Below are positions 1 through 8,064 of a stretch of 64,000 nt of DNA, piece by piece (the stretch's first letter is position 1; every line of letters begins with the position of its first letter). Source of the DNA: DATJCV01 sp963707665 (GTDB lineage: Bacteria > Pseudomonadota > Gammaproteobacteria > Burkholderiales > Burkholderiaceae_D); assembly GCA_963707665.1 (NCBI GenBank), contig CAVPQU010000002.1, positions 62,001 to 126,000 on the forward strand, in the 5' to 3' direction. The notes beneath the pieces are model-generated. The model was not told the DNA's origin. It searched no databases and worked only from the letters and a program-made list of their open reading frames with translations. A program made the position numbers and the translations under genes.

Positions 1-132
1 GCCAAGCTGAGCCATGGCGATGCCGCGCAAGGCCAGCGCCGGCGGGTCGTCGCGCAGGGCGACGCGCTTGAGGGCGCCGAGCGCGTCGCCTGCTGCGAGG
101 GCACGTGCGGAAGCGGTGATCAGGGAATCCAT
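1..132 (-). CDS. Partial N-terminus of a helix-turn-helix type regulatory protein
   Basis: Only the first 44 codons are inside the window; the gene runs off the left edge on the minus strand. The ATG at 132-130 opens with MDSLITASARALAAGD, followed by GALKRVALRDDPPALALRGIAMAQLG. From memory this opening matches a conserved Burkholderiales family annotated as helix-turn-helix domain-containing protein, with TPR-like N-terminal helices and a C-terminal DNA-binding domain. The Ala/Leu-rich helical pattern fits, but the DNA-binding part is not visible, so its regulatory role rests on family memory alone. The region upstream (133-367) would hold its promoter. Confidence 0.6.
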   Translation of the reverse strand, partial: MDSLITASARALAAGDALGALKRVALRDDPPALALRGIAMAQLG

Positions 133-367
133 GGCGGCAGAATACACCGCCAGGCTGTTGTTGCGCCGCGCTTGCGAGACTCCGGGATGCCGGCAAATAC
201 GCCCAGCGATCGGATCGGCGTGAGAGATGCATCCCCGGTTCCGGCTGCGACCGGGACATTGAGCGTCTGCTTTTGGCGGCCGAATCCGAGGCGCTTGATG
301 GGGGCTTTGGGTCGAGCTCGGTCTTTCGTAAATGTCGTATTTTGGCCATATTCGATTTCTCGCCAAA

Positions 368-1045
368 TTATTTAACCCGTGGCGCCAGCGCCTTCCGAAC
401 AGCCAATAGCACCGACAGCAATGCAACGACCGGCATCACCCAGGCATCTTGAGATCCCATCGTCCAAAGGGTAGCGCCGCTGATCAGACACCAAACGATC
501 GGAATGATCATCAGCAGCCACTGGGACCGGCGCCCCGCGACCAGCAAGATGCCGAGCGTGGCGACTGCGGTCGGGTCCGGCACCATGCCGAAGAGTTCTA
601 CCTGCAGCCACGGCCGTCCCAGCATGGGGCCGATCAGGGGCTGAACGATCAGCGCGAAGAGGAATAGGCCGATGCCGATGACAGCGATCGGGCTGCGCGC
701 CGGCATCTCTGCCGGTTCGGCATGCACGATCCCGGCCCAGAGCAGGAGCAGCGCCTCGATCGCAAAGCCTATCGCGAAATAGTGCGCGGCCCAATTGATA
801 GTGGCATAGCGCTCGACATGATATGCCCACGCGACCCAGAGCCAACAAGCGGTGAGGATCGCCGCCACGATCTTTCCGCGCCAGGGCGCGTTACTGAACA
901 GGCACGCCAGGATGACGATGCCGAACGCGAGCGCAACAAGTTGGGCCGGCCAGATGTCGCGGTTGTACAGTTCGAACAAGCGATAGTAGGTCCGCGCTGA
1001 AAACAGCAGGAAATCCGACAGCGTGTAAGTCCACCACTCGGACAT
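368..1045 (-). CDS. DUF6064-like multi-pass membrane protein
   Basis: A 225-residue protein starting at ATG 1045 (MSEWWTYTLSDF). An in-frame extension to 1240 overlaps the upstream gene and is rejected. It has about six hydrophobic segments (for example around residues 30-50, 57-70, 85-105, 120-140, 160-180 and 195-215), so it should sit in the inner membrane. The opening, with an aromatic-rich stretch before the first membrane helix, resembles the DUF6064 family, whose function is unknown. Its ATG overlaps the stop of the aldo/keto reductase (TGATG), so the two are probably translationally coupled. No substrate can be inferred. Confidence 0.7.
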   Translation of the reverse strand: MSEWWTYTLSDFLLFSARTYYRLFELYNRDIWPAQLVALAFGIVILACLFSNAPWRGKIVAAILTACWLWVAWAYHVERYATINWAAHYFAIGFAIEALLLLWAGIVHAEPAEMPARSPIAVIGIGLFLFALIVQPLIGPMLGRPWLQVELFGMVPDPTAVATLGILLVAGRRSQWLLMIIPIVWCLISGATLWTMGSQDAWVMPVVALLSVLLAVRKALAPRVK

Positions 1046-1974
1046 CAGAGCCGCTCGACGTGGGCAATCATGCGCCGGCGCATCGCTTCGTCCGGCAGGC
1101 GGCCGAGCGCAGCGCCCATGTTCTCGCGCACGTGGGCGACGCTGGAGGTCGCCGGAATGGCGCAGGTCATGGCCGGATGCGAGACGATGAACTTGAGCAG
1201 GAATTGCGCCCAGGTGGCGCAATCGATTTCTGCCGCCCACGTTGGCAGCGGATGGCGCGCCACGGTCTGAATCAGTTCGCCCCGGCGCAACGGCCGGTTG
1301 GCGATGACCGCGATGCCGCGCTCGCGCGCCAGCGGCAGGATGCGGGCTTCGACTTCACGGTCGAGGATGTTGTAGGTGATCTGCACGAAGTCGAGCGGCT
1401 GGCTGCGCATGATCCGCTCGACTTCGTCGTGGCGGCGGCCTTCCGAGGTGGTGATGCCGACATAGCGTAACCGGCCGGCGGCCTTCATCGCGAACAGGGT
1501 GGGCAGATGCTCTTCCCAGGACAGCAGGTTGTGGACTTGCAGCAGGTCGAAGCGCGGAATGCCCCAGTACTGGCGCGAGGTTTCGATCTGGCCCGGGCCG
1601 CGCGCACCCGAAGATATCCAGACCTTGTCGGCCGCGAAGACTTGCCGCGGCATGCCAAGCTTCTTTAGGCCGGCGCCGATGACCGGCTGCGACGAGCCGT
1701 ACATGGGCGAAGAGTCGATCATGCGGCCTTGCATATCGAAGAAAGCGCGCATGACTTCGGCGCAGGTGTCGCGCGCTACGGGGTCGTTGCCGACATTGAA
1801 GGTGATCCAGCTGCCCAAGCCGATGACGGGCAGGGCTTCGCCGCTGGAGGGAATAGGGCGGGTCAGGACACGCGGCGGCGCCGCTTCGACCGGGGAGCGC
1901 AACATGAAGCCGGCTCCCAGCGCTGCGGCGGACAGGAGCAGCTGGCGGCGGCTCAGACGAGGGGCTTGGGGCAT
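1045..1974 (-). CDS. Exported aldo/keto reductase with Tat signal
   Basis: A 309-residue protein. The start at ATG 1974 is preceded by GGGAG at good spacing; a longer frame to 2037 has no better site. The N-terminus carries a twin-arginine motif (LSRRQLLLSAAALGAGF) and a hydrophobic stretch ending near PVEAA, so it is predicted to be exported folded by Tat. The aldo/keto reductase fold is shown by IDSSPMYGSS (Asp and Tyr of the catalytic tetrad), ADKVW (Lys) and LLQVHNL (His). Family members reduce aldehydes or ketones with NADPH; periplasmic versions are less common and the cofactor source there is unclear. It is the first gene of a two-gene unit with the DUF6064-like protein. Confidence 0.85.
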   Translation of the reverse strand: MPQAPRLSRRQLLLSAAALGAGFMLRSPVEAAPPRVLTRPIPSSGEALPVIGLGSWITFNVGNDPVARDTCAEVMRAFFDMQGRMIDSSPMYGSSQPVIGAGLKKLGMPRQVFAADKVWISSGARGPGQIETSRQYWGIPRFDLLQVHNLLSWEEHLPTLFAMKAAGRLRYVGITTSEGRRHDEVERIMRSQPLDFVQITYNILDREVEARILPLARERGIAVIANRPLRRGELIQTVARHPLPTWAAEIDCATWAQFLLKFIVSHPAMTCAIPATSSVAHVRENMGAALGRLPDEAMRRRMIAHVERL

Positions 1975-2194
1975 GGTAAACACTCCCGCTGCATTCGGCA
2001 GGCACGAGGCATCGTGCGCCACCCATTTTAGCGGCATTGTGGATGTTGCCGCTCAAGCCAACGCTAGCGTCCGGGGGACGTTCCCACATCTGGCGTATAG
2101 TCCGTCTGCCGTCCCGCGCGGGTACGGGTCGGCGATCCGGTGACCGCCACGCCACGATAAGCTGAATGTCCATCTGCCAAGGAAGCGAGAGTAC

Positions 2195-2512
2195 ATGCCA
2201 TCGATAGCCGAGACGCCAAACCCACCTTACTACGCCGTCATATTTACTTCCGTCCGTACCGAAGGAGATGACGGTTACGACGCAATGGCGCAGAAAATGC
2301 TCGATCTCGCTTCGCAGCAGCCGGGGTTTCTCGGGATTGAATCCGCGCGCAATGAAACAGGCGTCACCGTTTCGTACTGGGCCGATCTGGCGTCCATAAA
2401 AGCCTGGAAAGAAAACGTCGAGCACCGGGAAGCGCAGGCACTCGGGCGCGGGAAATGGTATTCCGCTTTCAAGACCCGCATCTGCAAAGTGGAGAGGGAT
2501 TATGGGCTGTAA
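2195..2512 (+). CDS. ABM-family (antibiotic biosynthesis monooxygenase) small protein
   Basis: A 105-residue protein. It shows the small ferredoxin-like ABM layout: YYAVIFTSV as the first beta strand, a helix rich in DGYDAMAQKMLDLA, then QPGFLGIESAR, VTVSYWADLASIKAWKEN and EHREAQALGRGKWYS. The motifs GFLG-ES and YWxDLxSIxxWK are typical of this superfamily, which includes quinol monooxygenases and heme-degrading relatives. The actual substrate cannot be read from sequence. It starts 220 bases from the divergent aldo/keto reductase and lies directly upstream of a CsaA-like gene, with no obvious functional link. Confidence 0.8.
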   Translation: MPSIAETPNPPYYAVIFTSVRTEGDDGYDAMAQKMLDLASQQPGFLGIESARNETGVTVSYWADLASIKAWKENVEHREAQALGRGKWYSAFKTRICKVERDYGL

Positions 2513-2577
2513 CGCGGCGCCGAATGCCACTGCTCGGTGCGCGCCCGGTTTGAACTTTCAGTAAATTCGGAGGAATA

Positions 2578-2916
2578 GTGCAAAGCATTTCATGGGACGA
2601 CTTCACCAAGGTCGAGTTGCGCGTCGGCCGTGTCGTCAGCGCAGCGGTATTTCCGGAGGCGCGCAAGCCCGCCTATGTGCTGCAGGTGGATTTTGGTCCG
2701 GAAATCGGGCTCAGGAAGTCCAGCGCGCAGATCACTCATCTGTACACGCCGGAGGAGCTGGTCGGCAAGCAGGTGGTGGCGGTCGTCAACTTCCCCAAGA
2801 AACAGATCGGCCCCTTGATGTCCGAATGCCTGGTCACCGGCTTCCACAATGAAAATGGCGAGGTGGCCTTGTGCGTCCCGGACAAGCGGGTGCCACTCGG
2901 GACCAAGTTGCTGTAG
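2578..2916 (+). CDS. csaA: CsaA-like tRNA-binding (EMAP/OB-fold) protein
   Basis: A 112-residue protein initiated by GTG at 2578 with a strong GGAGG five bases upstream; no ATG in the frame gives a full domain. It is a stand-alone tRNA-binding OB fold as in CsaA and the C-terminal domain of MetRS: DFTKVELRVGRVVSAAVFPEARKPAYVL, then KSSAQIT, VVAVVNFPKKQIGPLMSECLVTGF. Family members bind tRNA or act as chaperone-like dimers; the role here is inferred only from that family. It ends 13 bases before the thioesterase gene, so the two are likely co-transcribed. Confidence 0.88.
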   Translation: MQSISWDDFTKVELRVGRVVSAAVFPEARKPAYVLQVDFGPEIGLRKSSAQITHLYTPEELVGKQVVAVVNFPKKQIGPLMSECLVTGFHNENGEVALCVPDKRVPLGTKLL

Positions 2917-2929
2917 CGGAGGATCAACG

Positions 2930-3379
2930 ATGTCAGCGCCCGCCCTTCAACAATACCTTCACGAGCACATCCCGCTCTCGAAAGCCATGCAGGTTTCGGT
3001 GGTGTCGGTGGCACCGGAATCGGTGGTCTTGCGGGCGCCGCTCGGGCCCAACATCAACCATCGTGAGACGGTCTTCGGAGGCAGCGCGTCGGCGGTCGCG
3101 ATACTCGCCGCCTGGTCGCTGCTCCATACTCGTTTGCGCGCGGCCGGCATCGACTGTCGCCTCGTCATCCAGCGCAACACGATGGACTATGGATTGCCGA
3201 TCGTCGGCGAGTTCATGGCCAGCTCTTCGCTCCAGCATCCCGAGGATTGGCCGCTGTTTCTGCGCATGCTGACACGCAAGGGCAAGGCGAGAGTGGCCGT
3301 CGTGTCCGTGCTCGAGTATGCGGGCCAGGATGTCGGCCGTTTCACGGGCGAGTTCGTGGCGCTGGGTGGCGCTGCCTGA
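2930..3379 (+). CDS. Hotdog-fold thioesterase (YiiD C-terminal type)
   Basis: A 149-residue protein starting at ATG 2930, just after GGAGG; the in-frame extension to 2849 overlaps the csaA gene and is dropped. The fold is of the putative thioesterase family seen as the C-terminal domain of E. coli YiiD: a hydrophobic start (LHEHIPLSKAM), APLGPNINHRETVFGGSASAVAILAAW around residues 40-65, then a strand-rich half. The NHRETVFGGS loop is the usual active-site region in this family. It probably hydrolyses an acyl-CoA or acyl-carrier thioester; the substrate is unknown. Confidence 0.8.
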   Translation: MSAPALQQYLHEHIPLSKAMQVSVVSVAPESVVLRAPLGPNINHRETVFGGSASAVAILAAWSLLHTRLRAAGIDCRLVIQRNTMDYGLPIVGEFMASSSLQHPEDWPLFLRMLTRKGKARVAVVSVLEYAGQDVGRFTGEFVALGGAA

Positions 3380-3539
3380 GCCTGGCACCGGGGTCTGCCT
3401 TGCGGCGAGCTGATGAATGGCCCGCCCGGCTTCGACGGCACTGGATTTCCGATGGCCGATCGCAAGGGCGTCGCGTTCTTCCGCAAACAGCCGTTACCCT
3501 AGGCGTCGGCAGCATGGGCTCTCGCGCCTCGCGGGGAAA

Positions 3540-3884
3540 TCAATAGCGATAGCGGCCGCTGACGACCACCGCCGGCGGCGCGTAGTAGGGTTGCGCCGGT
3601 ACGTAATAGGTCGGCTGCACCGGAGCAGGGTAGTAGACCTGCGGTGCTGGCTGATAGACCGGCTGCGGCGGGTAGTAGGGCTGCGGCGGCGCCGCATAGA
3701 CGGGCTGCGAGTTGGCGATCAGCGAGCCGACGACCACCGCGCCTAGGATGCCGGCCGCGATGGCAGCGCCGTTGCCGCCGCCACCGTGGCGATGGCCGCG
3801 GCCACCGGCCAGGGCCGAGCTCGATACCGAGGCGGCGAGGACGCCGACGATAAGCAGGGAAGCAACAGTTTTTGTGCGAGTCAT
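3540..3884 (-). CDS. Secreted Gly/Pro/Tyr-rich small protein
   Basis: A 114-residue protein. The start at ATG 3884 has GGAG upstream and yields a clean signal peptide (MTRTKTVASLLIVGVLAAS... ALAGG, cleavage near residue 25). The mature part begins Gly/His-rich (GGRGHRHGGGGNG), has a short hydrophobic Gly-zipper-like segment (AAIAAGILGAVVVGSLIA), and ends in a Pro/Tyr/Gln tail made of loose repeats of the type QPYYPPQPVY. It is probably a periplasmic or outer-membrane-associated envelope protein. No enzymatic motif is present. Similar low-complexity envelope proteins are common in Burkholderiales, but I recognise no named family. Confidence 0.7.
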   Translation of the reverse strand: MTRTKTVASLLIVGVLAASVSSSALAGGRGHRHGGGGNGAAIAAGILGAVVVGSLIANSQPVYAAPPQPYYPPQPVYQPAPQVYYPAPVQPTYYVPAQPYYAPPAVVVSGRYRY

Positions 3885-4249
3885 GATTGGCTCCAATCGA
3901 AATGGAAAGCGCTGGTTTTGCGCCACGCTTCGACTATAGGTTGTTCGCCATGTTTCCGCCTCGAATGAATTGATTTGTTACATGCGTTACGAATTCCGGC
4001 GTCCGTAAGAGAGAGGCGCTCCGCGCAACCGTCTGGTGGCCGACCGCTCCTGTTTGCGCACCTACCATCGGCCGCATGCTTGCGGCTATGCCGCCGCGTT
4101 TGGCAGGCACAGGCTCTTTCGCTCGTAGGCTATGATGCTTGTTGCGAATGCAAGGTTCGGCTCGGCTGGGCGGTTTGGACGATAGCGACCGGCAGTTCCG
4201 CAGGAGTCGCGCCTCGCCGCGCGAGTGACAATAATTCAGGGGATCGGAT
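3885..4249. other. Divergent intergenic region, 365 bases
   Basis: This lies between the leftward secreted Gly/Pro/Tyr-rich gene and the rightward DHFR-family gene, so it should hold two promoters. A leftward TATAGT-type -10 candidate lies near 3935-3940. The first 120 bases are AT-richer than the flanks. An AGGGGA ribosome-binding site at 4235-4243 serves the rightward gene. No ORF here looks coding. Confidence 0.4.
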
Positions 4250-4897
4250 ATGTCTAAACTGCGCTTCAAAATCATGATGTCGCTGGACGGCTTTGTGGCC
4301 GGCCCCAGCCAAAGCGTCGAGAACCCGCTCGGCATCGGCGGCACCCGTCTGGCCGAGTGGGCCTTTCAGCTGGCCGCGTTTCGAAAGCGGCTCGGTATGG
4401 AGGGCGGCGAAGTCAACGACAGCACGCAGGTGATCGAGGAATCCTGGACCAATATCGGCGCCACGGTGATGGGGCGCAACATGTTTGGCGGCCACCCCGG
4501 CCCGTGGCATGCCGACAATCCGTGGACTGGCTGGTGGGGCGCGAATCCGCCGTTCCATCACCCGGTGTTCGTGCTCACGCATCACGCGCGCGAGCCGCTG
4601 GTGCTGGAAGGCGGCACGACCTTCACCTTCGTCACCGAAGGCATCGCCAAGGCGCTGGAACTGGCGCGCCGCGCTGCCGGCGGCAAGGATGTTTCTTTGG
4701 CTGGCGGCGCCAAGGCCGCGCAGCAGTACTTGGTCGCCGGCCTGGTGGACGAGATGGAGATCAATCTGGTGCCGACGCTGCTCGGTAGCGGCGAGCGGCT
4801 GTTCGATGGCGTCGGCGACAACCTGCATGGCCTGGAACTGGTGCGGACGGTCGCCACGCCAATGGTCACGCATCTGAAGTTTGCAAAACGCCAGTAG
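4250..4897 (+). CDS. Dihydrofolate reductase family (RibD C-terminal-like) protein
   Basis: A 215-residue protein with AGGGGA placed seven bases before ATG 4250. The start KLRFKIMMSLDGFVAGP is the typical first strand and loop of the RibD-C/DHFR superfamily, followed by NIGATVMGRNMFGG, FVLTHHARE and a C-terminal VSLAGGAKAAQQYLVAGLVDEMEINLVP block that forms the nucleotide-binding half. These proteins are NADPH-dependent reductases of unknown substrate, often annotated as dihydrofolate reductase family although they are not true folate enzymes. It is monocistronic as far as can be seen. Confidence 0.85.
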   Translation: MSKLRFKIMMSLDGFVAGPSQSVENPLGIGGTRLAEWAFQLAAFRKRLGMEGGEVNDSTQVIEESWTNIGATVMGRNMFGGHPGPWHADNPWTGWWGANPPFHHPVFVLTHHAREPLVLEGGTTFTFVTEGIAKALELARRAAGGKDVSLAGGAKAAQQYLVAGLVDEMEINLVPTLLGSGERLFDGVGDNLHGLELVRTVATPMVTHLKFAKRQ

Positions 4898-5062
4898 CGC
4901 AGCCGAGGCTGCTCGGGCTTGCGCGAGAGCGCTTGGGGTGCCAAGCCGCGAGGCCAACGGTATTTCCGTAGAATTTCATCTGGCCGCCGTCAAGGAAAAG
5001 ACGGCTTGCCGCGCCGCGCTGCTGGCATGCACGCGCATCACCCCTCCCTTAAAGGATTCATA

Positions 5063-5767
5063 GTGACCGATCTTTCTGCTTTCCCCATCACCCGTAAATG
5101 GCCCGCGCGCCATCCCGAGCGCATCCAGCTGTATTCGCTACCGACCCCGAATGGCGTCAAGGCTTCCATCATGCTGGAGGAAATCGGGCTGCCGTACGAG
5201 CCGCATCTGGTCAGTTTCGATACCCGGGACCAGGTGACGCCGGAATTCCTGTCGCTCAATCCGAACAACAAGATCCCTGCCATCCTCGATCCCAACGGCC
5301 CGGGCGGACAGCCGCTGGCGCTGTTCGAATCCGGTGCGATCCTGATCTACCTGGCCGAGAAGAGCGGGCAGCTGTTGCCGGCCGACGCCGCCAGCCGCTA
5401 TCAGACGATCCAGTGGCTGATGTTCCAGATGGGCGGCATCGGGCCGATGTTCGGGCAGGTCGGGTTTTTCCACAAGTTCGCCGGCCGGGAATACGAAGAC
5501 AAGCGCCCGCGTGACCGCTACGTTGATGAGTCCAGGCGCCTGCTCGGCGTGCTGAATCAGCGCCTGGCCGGCCACGACTGGATCATGGGCGACGACTATA
5601 CGATCGCCGATATCGCCACCTTCCCCTGGGTGCGCAACCTGATCGGATTCTACGAAGCGGGCGAGTTGGTGGGCATCGCGGATTTCCCGCATGTAACGCG
5701 GGCGCTCGAACGCTTCGTGGCGCGCCCTGCAGTCGCCAGAGGGCTGACGATTCCTGCGCGGGCATGA
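5063..5767 (+). CDS. YfcG-like glutathione S-transferase / disulfide-bond oxidoreductase
   Basis: A 234-residue protein, started at GTG 5063 with AAAGGA six bases upstream; the frame remains open to 4919 but that part is unlike the family. The thioredoxin-like domain has IQLYSLPTPNGVKASIMLEEIGL, LSLNPNNKIPAILD and ALFESGAILIYLAEKSG, and the helical C-terminal domain has WLMFQMGGIGPMFGQ and YTIADIATFPWV. These blocks match E. coli YfcG closely. YfcG-type proteins bind two glutathiones and act as disulfide reductases, with a Thr/Asn site (TPNG) in place of a catalytic cysteine. With two gshA genes and gshB in the window, glutathione supply is clear. Confidence 0.88.
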   Translation: MTDLSAFPITRKWPARHPERIQLYSLPTPNGVKASIMLEEIGLPYEPHLVSFDTRDQVTPEFLSLNPNNKIPAILDPNGPGGQPLALFESGAILIYLAEKSGQLLPADAASRYQTIQWLMFQMGGIGPMFGQVGFFHKFAGREYEDKRPRDRYVDESRRLLGVLNQRLAGHDWIMGDDYTIADIATFPWVRNLIGFYEAGELVGIADFPHVTRALERFVARPAVARGLTIPARA

Positions 5768-5940
5768 GCCGGCATTGGGGCGCTGGCGTGATGTCCGGCC
5801 GGCGCCTCAGCGCGCACCACACCGGCCGCTAGATTCTCCTCAAAGAACCTGCTGATTAAGGAGTATGCGTTATTTTCCGTTTATTTGTATCCGGAAAATG
5901 GCATTGATGTCGGGAGTATGCTGGGTCCGGCGGCGCTTGC

Positions 5941-6708
5941 CTACAGCGCCAACGGCACGCCGTCGACGAATACCTTCAGTTCCCCGGCGCCGAAGCGGGT
6001 CCAGGTTTCATTCGCGGTCAGTGGTTCGGTGACGATGATCGCCACGCGGTCGTTGGGCGTCGTCACTTGCGAGAAATCGACGCTCAAGTCTTCGTCGGCC
6101 AGTTGTGCCTTCGCAAATGGATACTGGCGCACGATGTAGTACAGGTCGGTCGAGCAGTGCGCGAACAGGGCCGAGCCGTCCGATAGCATGAGGTTAAAGG
6201 TGCCGTGGGCCGCGATGACGGTGCACAGTTCGCGCAGTGCCGCCGTCAGCGCCTCGTGCACCGGCGCGGCGTCGCCGAAACGGCGCCGCAATTCCTGCAG
6301 CAGATAGCAGAATGCCTGCTCGCTGTCGGTATTGCCCACCGGGCGGTACGGCCCGTCCAGCAGCGGCGCGAAATCCTTCAAGTCGCCGTTGTGTGCAAAC
6401 ACCCAGTAATGGCCCCATAGTTCACGCACGAACGGGTGGCAATTTTCCAGCGCGACGCGGCCCTGGGTTGCCTTGCGAATATGCGCGATGACGTTTTTCG
6501 ACTTGATCGGCGAGCGTTTGATCAACTCCGCCACCGGCGACGCCAGTGCCGACTGGTAATCCACGAAATGACGCACACCGGCGCCTTCGAAAAAAGCGAT
6601 GCCCCAGCCGTCGTTATGGCGGCCGACATCGCTGCGCGTGGCAAAGCCGGTAAAGCTGAACACGATGTCGGTGGGAACATTGCAGTTCATTCCGAGAAGC
6701 TGGCACAT
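5941..6708 (-). CDS. Class II glutamine amidotransferase (YafJ type)
   Basis: A 255-residue protein beginning MCQLLGMNCN: Cys2 becomes the N-terminal nucleophile after Met removal, as in class II (Ntn) amidotransferases. Other family blocks are GWGIAFFEG, VIAHIRKATQGRVALENCHPF, WVFAHNGDL (glutamine site) and NTDSEQAFCYLL. It matches stand-alone YafJ-like proteins that have the glutaminase domain without a synthase domain. The ammonia acceptor is unknown. It is transcribed towards the GST gene; the convergent spacer holds two copies of a GGAGTATG motif. Confidence 0.9.
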   Translation of the reverse strand: MCQLLGMNCNVPTDIVFSFTGFATRSDVGRHNDGWGIAFFEGAGVRHFVDYQSALASPVAELIKRSPIKSKNVIAHIRKATQGRVALENCHPFVRELWGHYWVFAHNGDLKDFAPLLDGPYRPVGNTDSEQAFCYLLQELRRRFGDAAPVHEALTAALRELCTVIAAHGTFNLMLSDGSALFAHCSTDLYYIVRQYPFAKAQLADEDLSVDFSQVTTPNDRVAIIVTEPLTANETWTRFGAGELKVFVDGVPLAL

Positions 6709-6906
6709 GGCTTTGAAAGGGGAAGATTGGGTAGGGTAGAGACCAAGAGCAATACTACGTCATAAAAGTTGATTTCGGCGCAGCCGTTCGCCTCCAAAGG
6801 CCGGCGTTGCATGGCGATGCGCCGACGCCAACTGCGAGTACGATGAAGTTTTTCTACCGACGACATGGACGCTGGAACCGGTTCGGCGGCCAAGTCGACC
6901 CACACC

Positions 6907-7716
6907 ATGACCTCACTTACTTCAAGCCGCATGCCGGCGGTTTTTCTGGGCCACGGCAGTCCGATGAATGCACTGGAGGAGAACGCGTATACCGAGGTCT
7001 GGCGCCGGCTCGGCGCCAGTTTGCCGCGTCCCTCCGCGATCCTGGCGATTTCCGCGCACTGGACCACGCGCGGCACCAGTGTCACCGCGATGGCGGCGCC
7101 CACCACCATCCACGATTTCGGCGGTTTTCCGCAGGCTCTGTTCGACGTGCGCTACCCGGCGCCGGGCGATCCGGCGCTGGCAACGCGGGTCGGCCAGTTG
7201 CTGGCGCCGCTGGCGGTACGGCCCGATCACGAGTGGGGCCTGGATCACGGGACCTGGTCGGTGCTGCTCAAGGTGTATCCGCAAGCCGATGTGCCGGTGG
7301 TGCAACTGAGCCTGGATGTGACGCAGCCAGCCGCCTATCACTACGAACTGGGTGCCCGCCTGGCACCGTTGCGCGACGAGGGCGTGCTGCTGCTGGCCAC
7401 CGGCAACGTGGTGCACAACCTGCGGTTGATGAGCCGCAGTGGCGCAGTGCCAGACTGGGCGCAGGAATTCAACCAGCGGGTACGTGCCGCCATGCTGGGT
7501 GACGATCCACACCAACTGGTGAATTACACCGAGTGGGGACGAGCGGCGCAACTGGCGGTGCCGAGCGTCGAACATTTCTTGCCGCTGCTATACGTGCTGG
7601 GCTGCCGCCAAGCAGACGAGTCGGTGGCGATCATCGCCGACGGCATCGAGGCCGGCACCCTCAGCATGCTCAGTGCAGCGGTGGGGCAGGTCACTGTACT
7701 GACAGCACCGGCCTGA
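6907..7716 (+). CDS. ygiD: 4,5-DOPA-extradiol-dioxygenase-like protein (YgiD family)
   Basis: A 269-residue protein; ATG 6907 (MTSLTSSRMPAVFLGHGSP) is preferred to an upstream ATG at 6865. It is a class III extradiol ring-cleaving dioxygenase of the LigB/DODA family. Likely metal ligands are the His in VFLGHGSPMNAL, the His of ISAHWTTRG, the DHGTWS block and the C-terminal EHFLPLLYVLG motif. Family members open catechol rings such as DOPA with Fe or Zn; the natural substrate in proteobacteria is not established. It lies divergent from the amidotransferase gene. Confidence 0.87.
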   Translation: MTSLTSSRMPAVFLGHGSPMNALEENAYTEVWRRLGASLPRPSAILAISAHWTTRGTSVTAMAAPTTIHDFGGFPQALFDVRYPAPGDPALATRVGQLLAPLAVRPDHEWGLDHGTWSVLLKVYPQADVPVVQLSLDVTQPAAYHYELGARLAPLRDEGVLLLATGNVVHNLRLMSRSGAVPDWAQEFNQRVRAAMLGDDPHQLVNYTEWGRAAQLAVPSVEHFLPLLYVLGCRQADESVAIIADGIEAGTLSMLSAAVGQVTVLTAPA

Positions 7717-8064
7717 GCAAGCGCCGGCTCCGCCTGGCGATGAAATTTTCCCGATGGAATTTCAATGCGGTCTAAGTTGGTGCTCTCTCGTGGCCGCCTC
7801 TGCATGCCTTGGTTGCTGCGCCGTACCACCGCAACTGCCCGGCGCAACTCGCGCCGGCCGCACGTGCCGAATTCGGCAAAGATCGGTCGAGTGCCGCAGG
7901 AACTCCGGCAACGTCGATTCACCTAAGTTATTAATGGAGGTGCTGGGGATGCACTGTTGCAGGTGGCCCAAGGCAATCTTCGCTTCCATTCAGGTACAAA
8001 AACCGCGCTCGAATTGCTGGACTGCAGAGTGCTTGTTCAATCTTGATTTGTTTGGAGGCTTCTG
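7717..8064. other. Leader region of the stress protein gene, 348 bases
   Basis: Between ygiD and the YflT-DUF2382 gene. No reading frame here resembles a protein. The last 100 bases are AT-richer and end in a strong TTGGAGG ribosome-binding site at about 8051-8057. The unusually long leader suggests its own promoter, but no convincing -35/-10 pair was found. Confidence 0.35.

Noticed and set aside
3390..3502. Short frame ending AFFRKQPLP behind the thioesterase gene, containing GELMNGPPGFDGTGFPMADRKG
   Set aside because: The composition is protein-like and it may be a gene remnant, but there is no start, no ribosome-binding site and no family I recognise.
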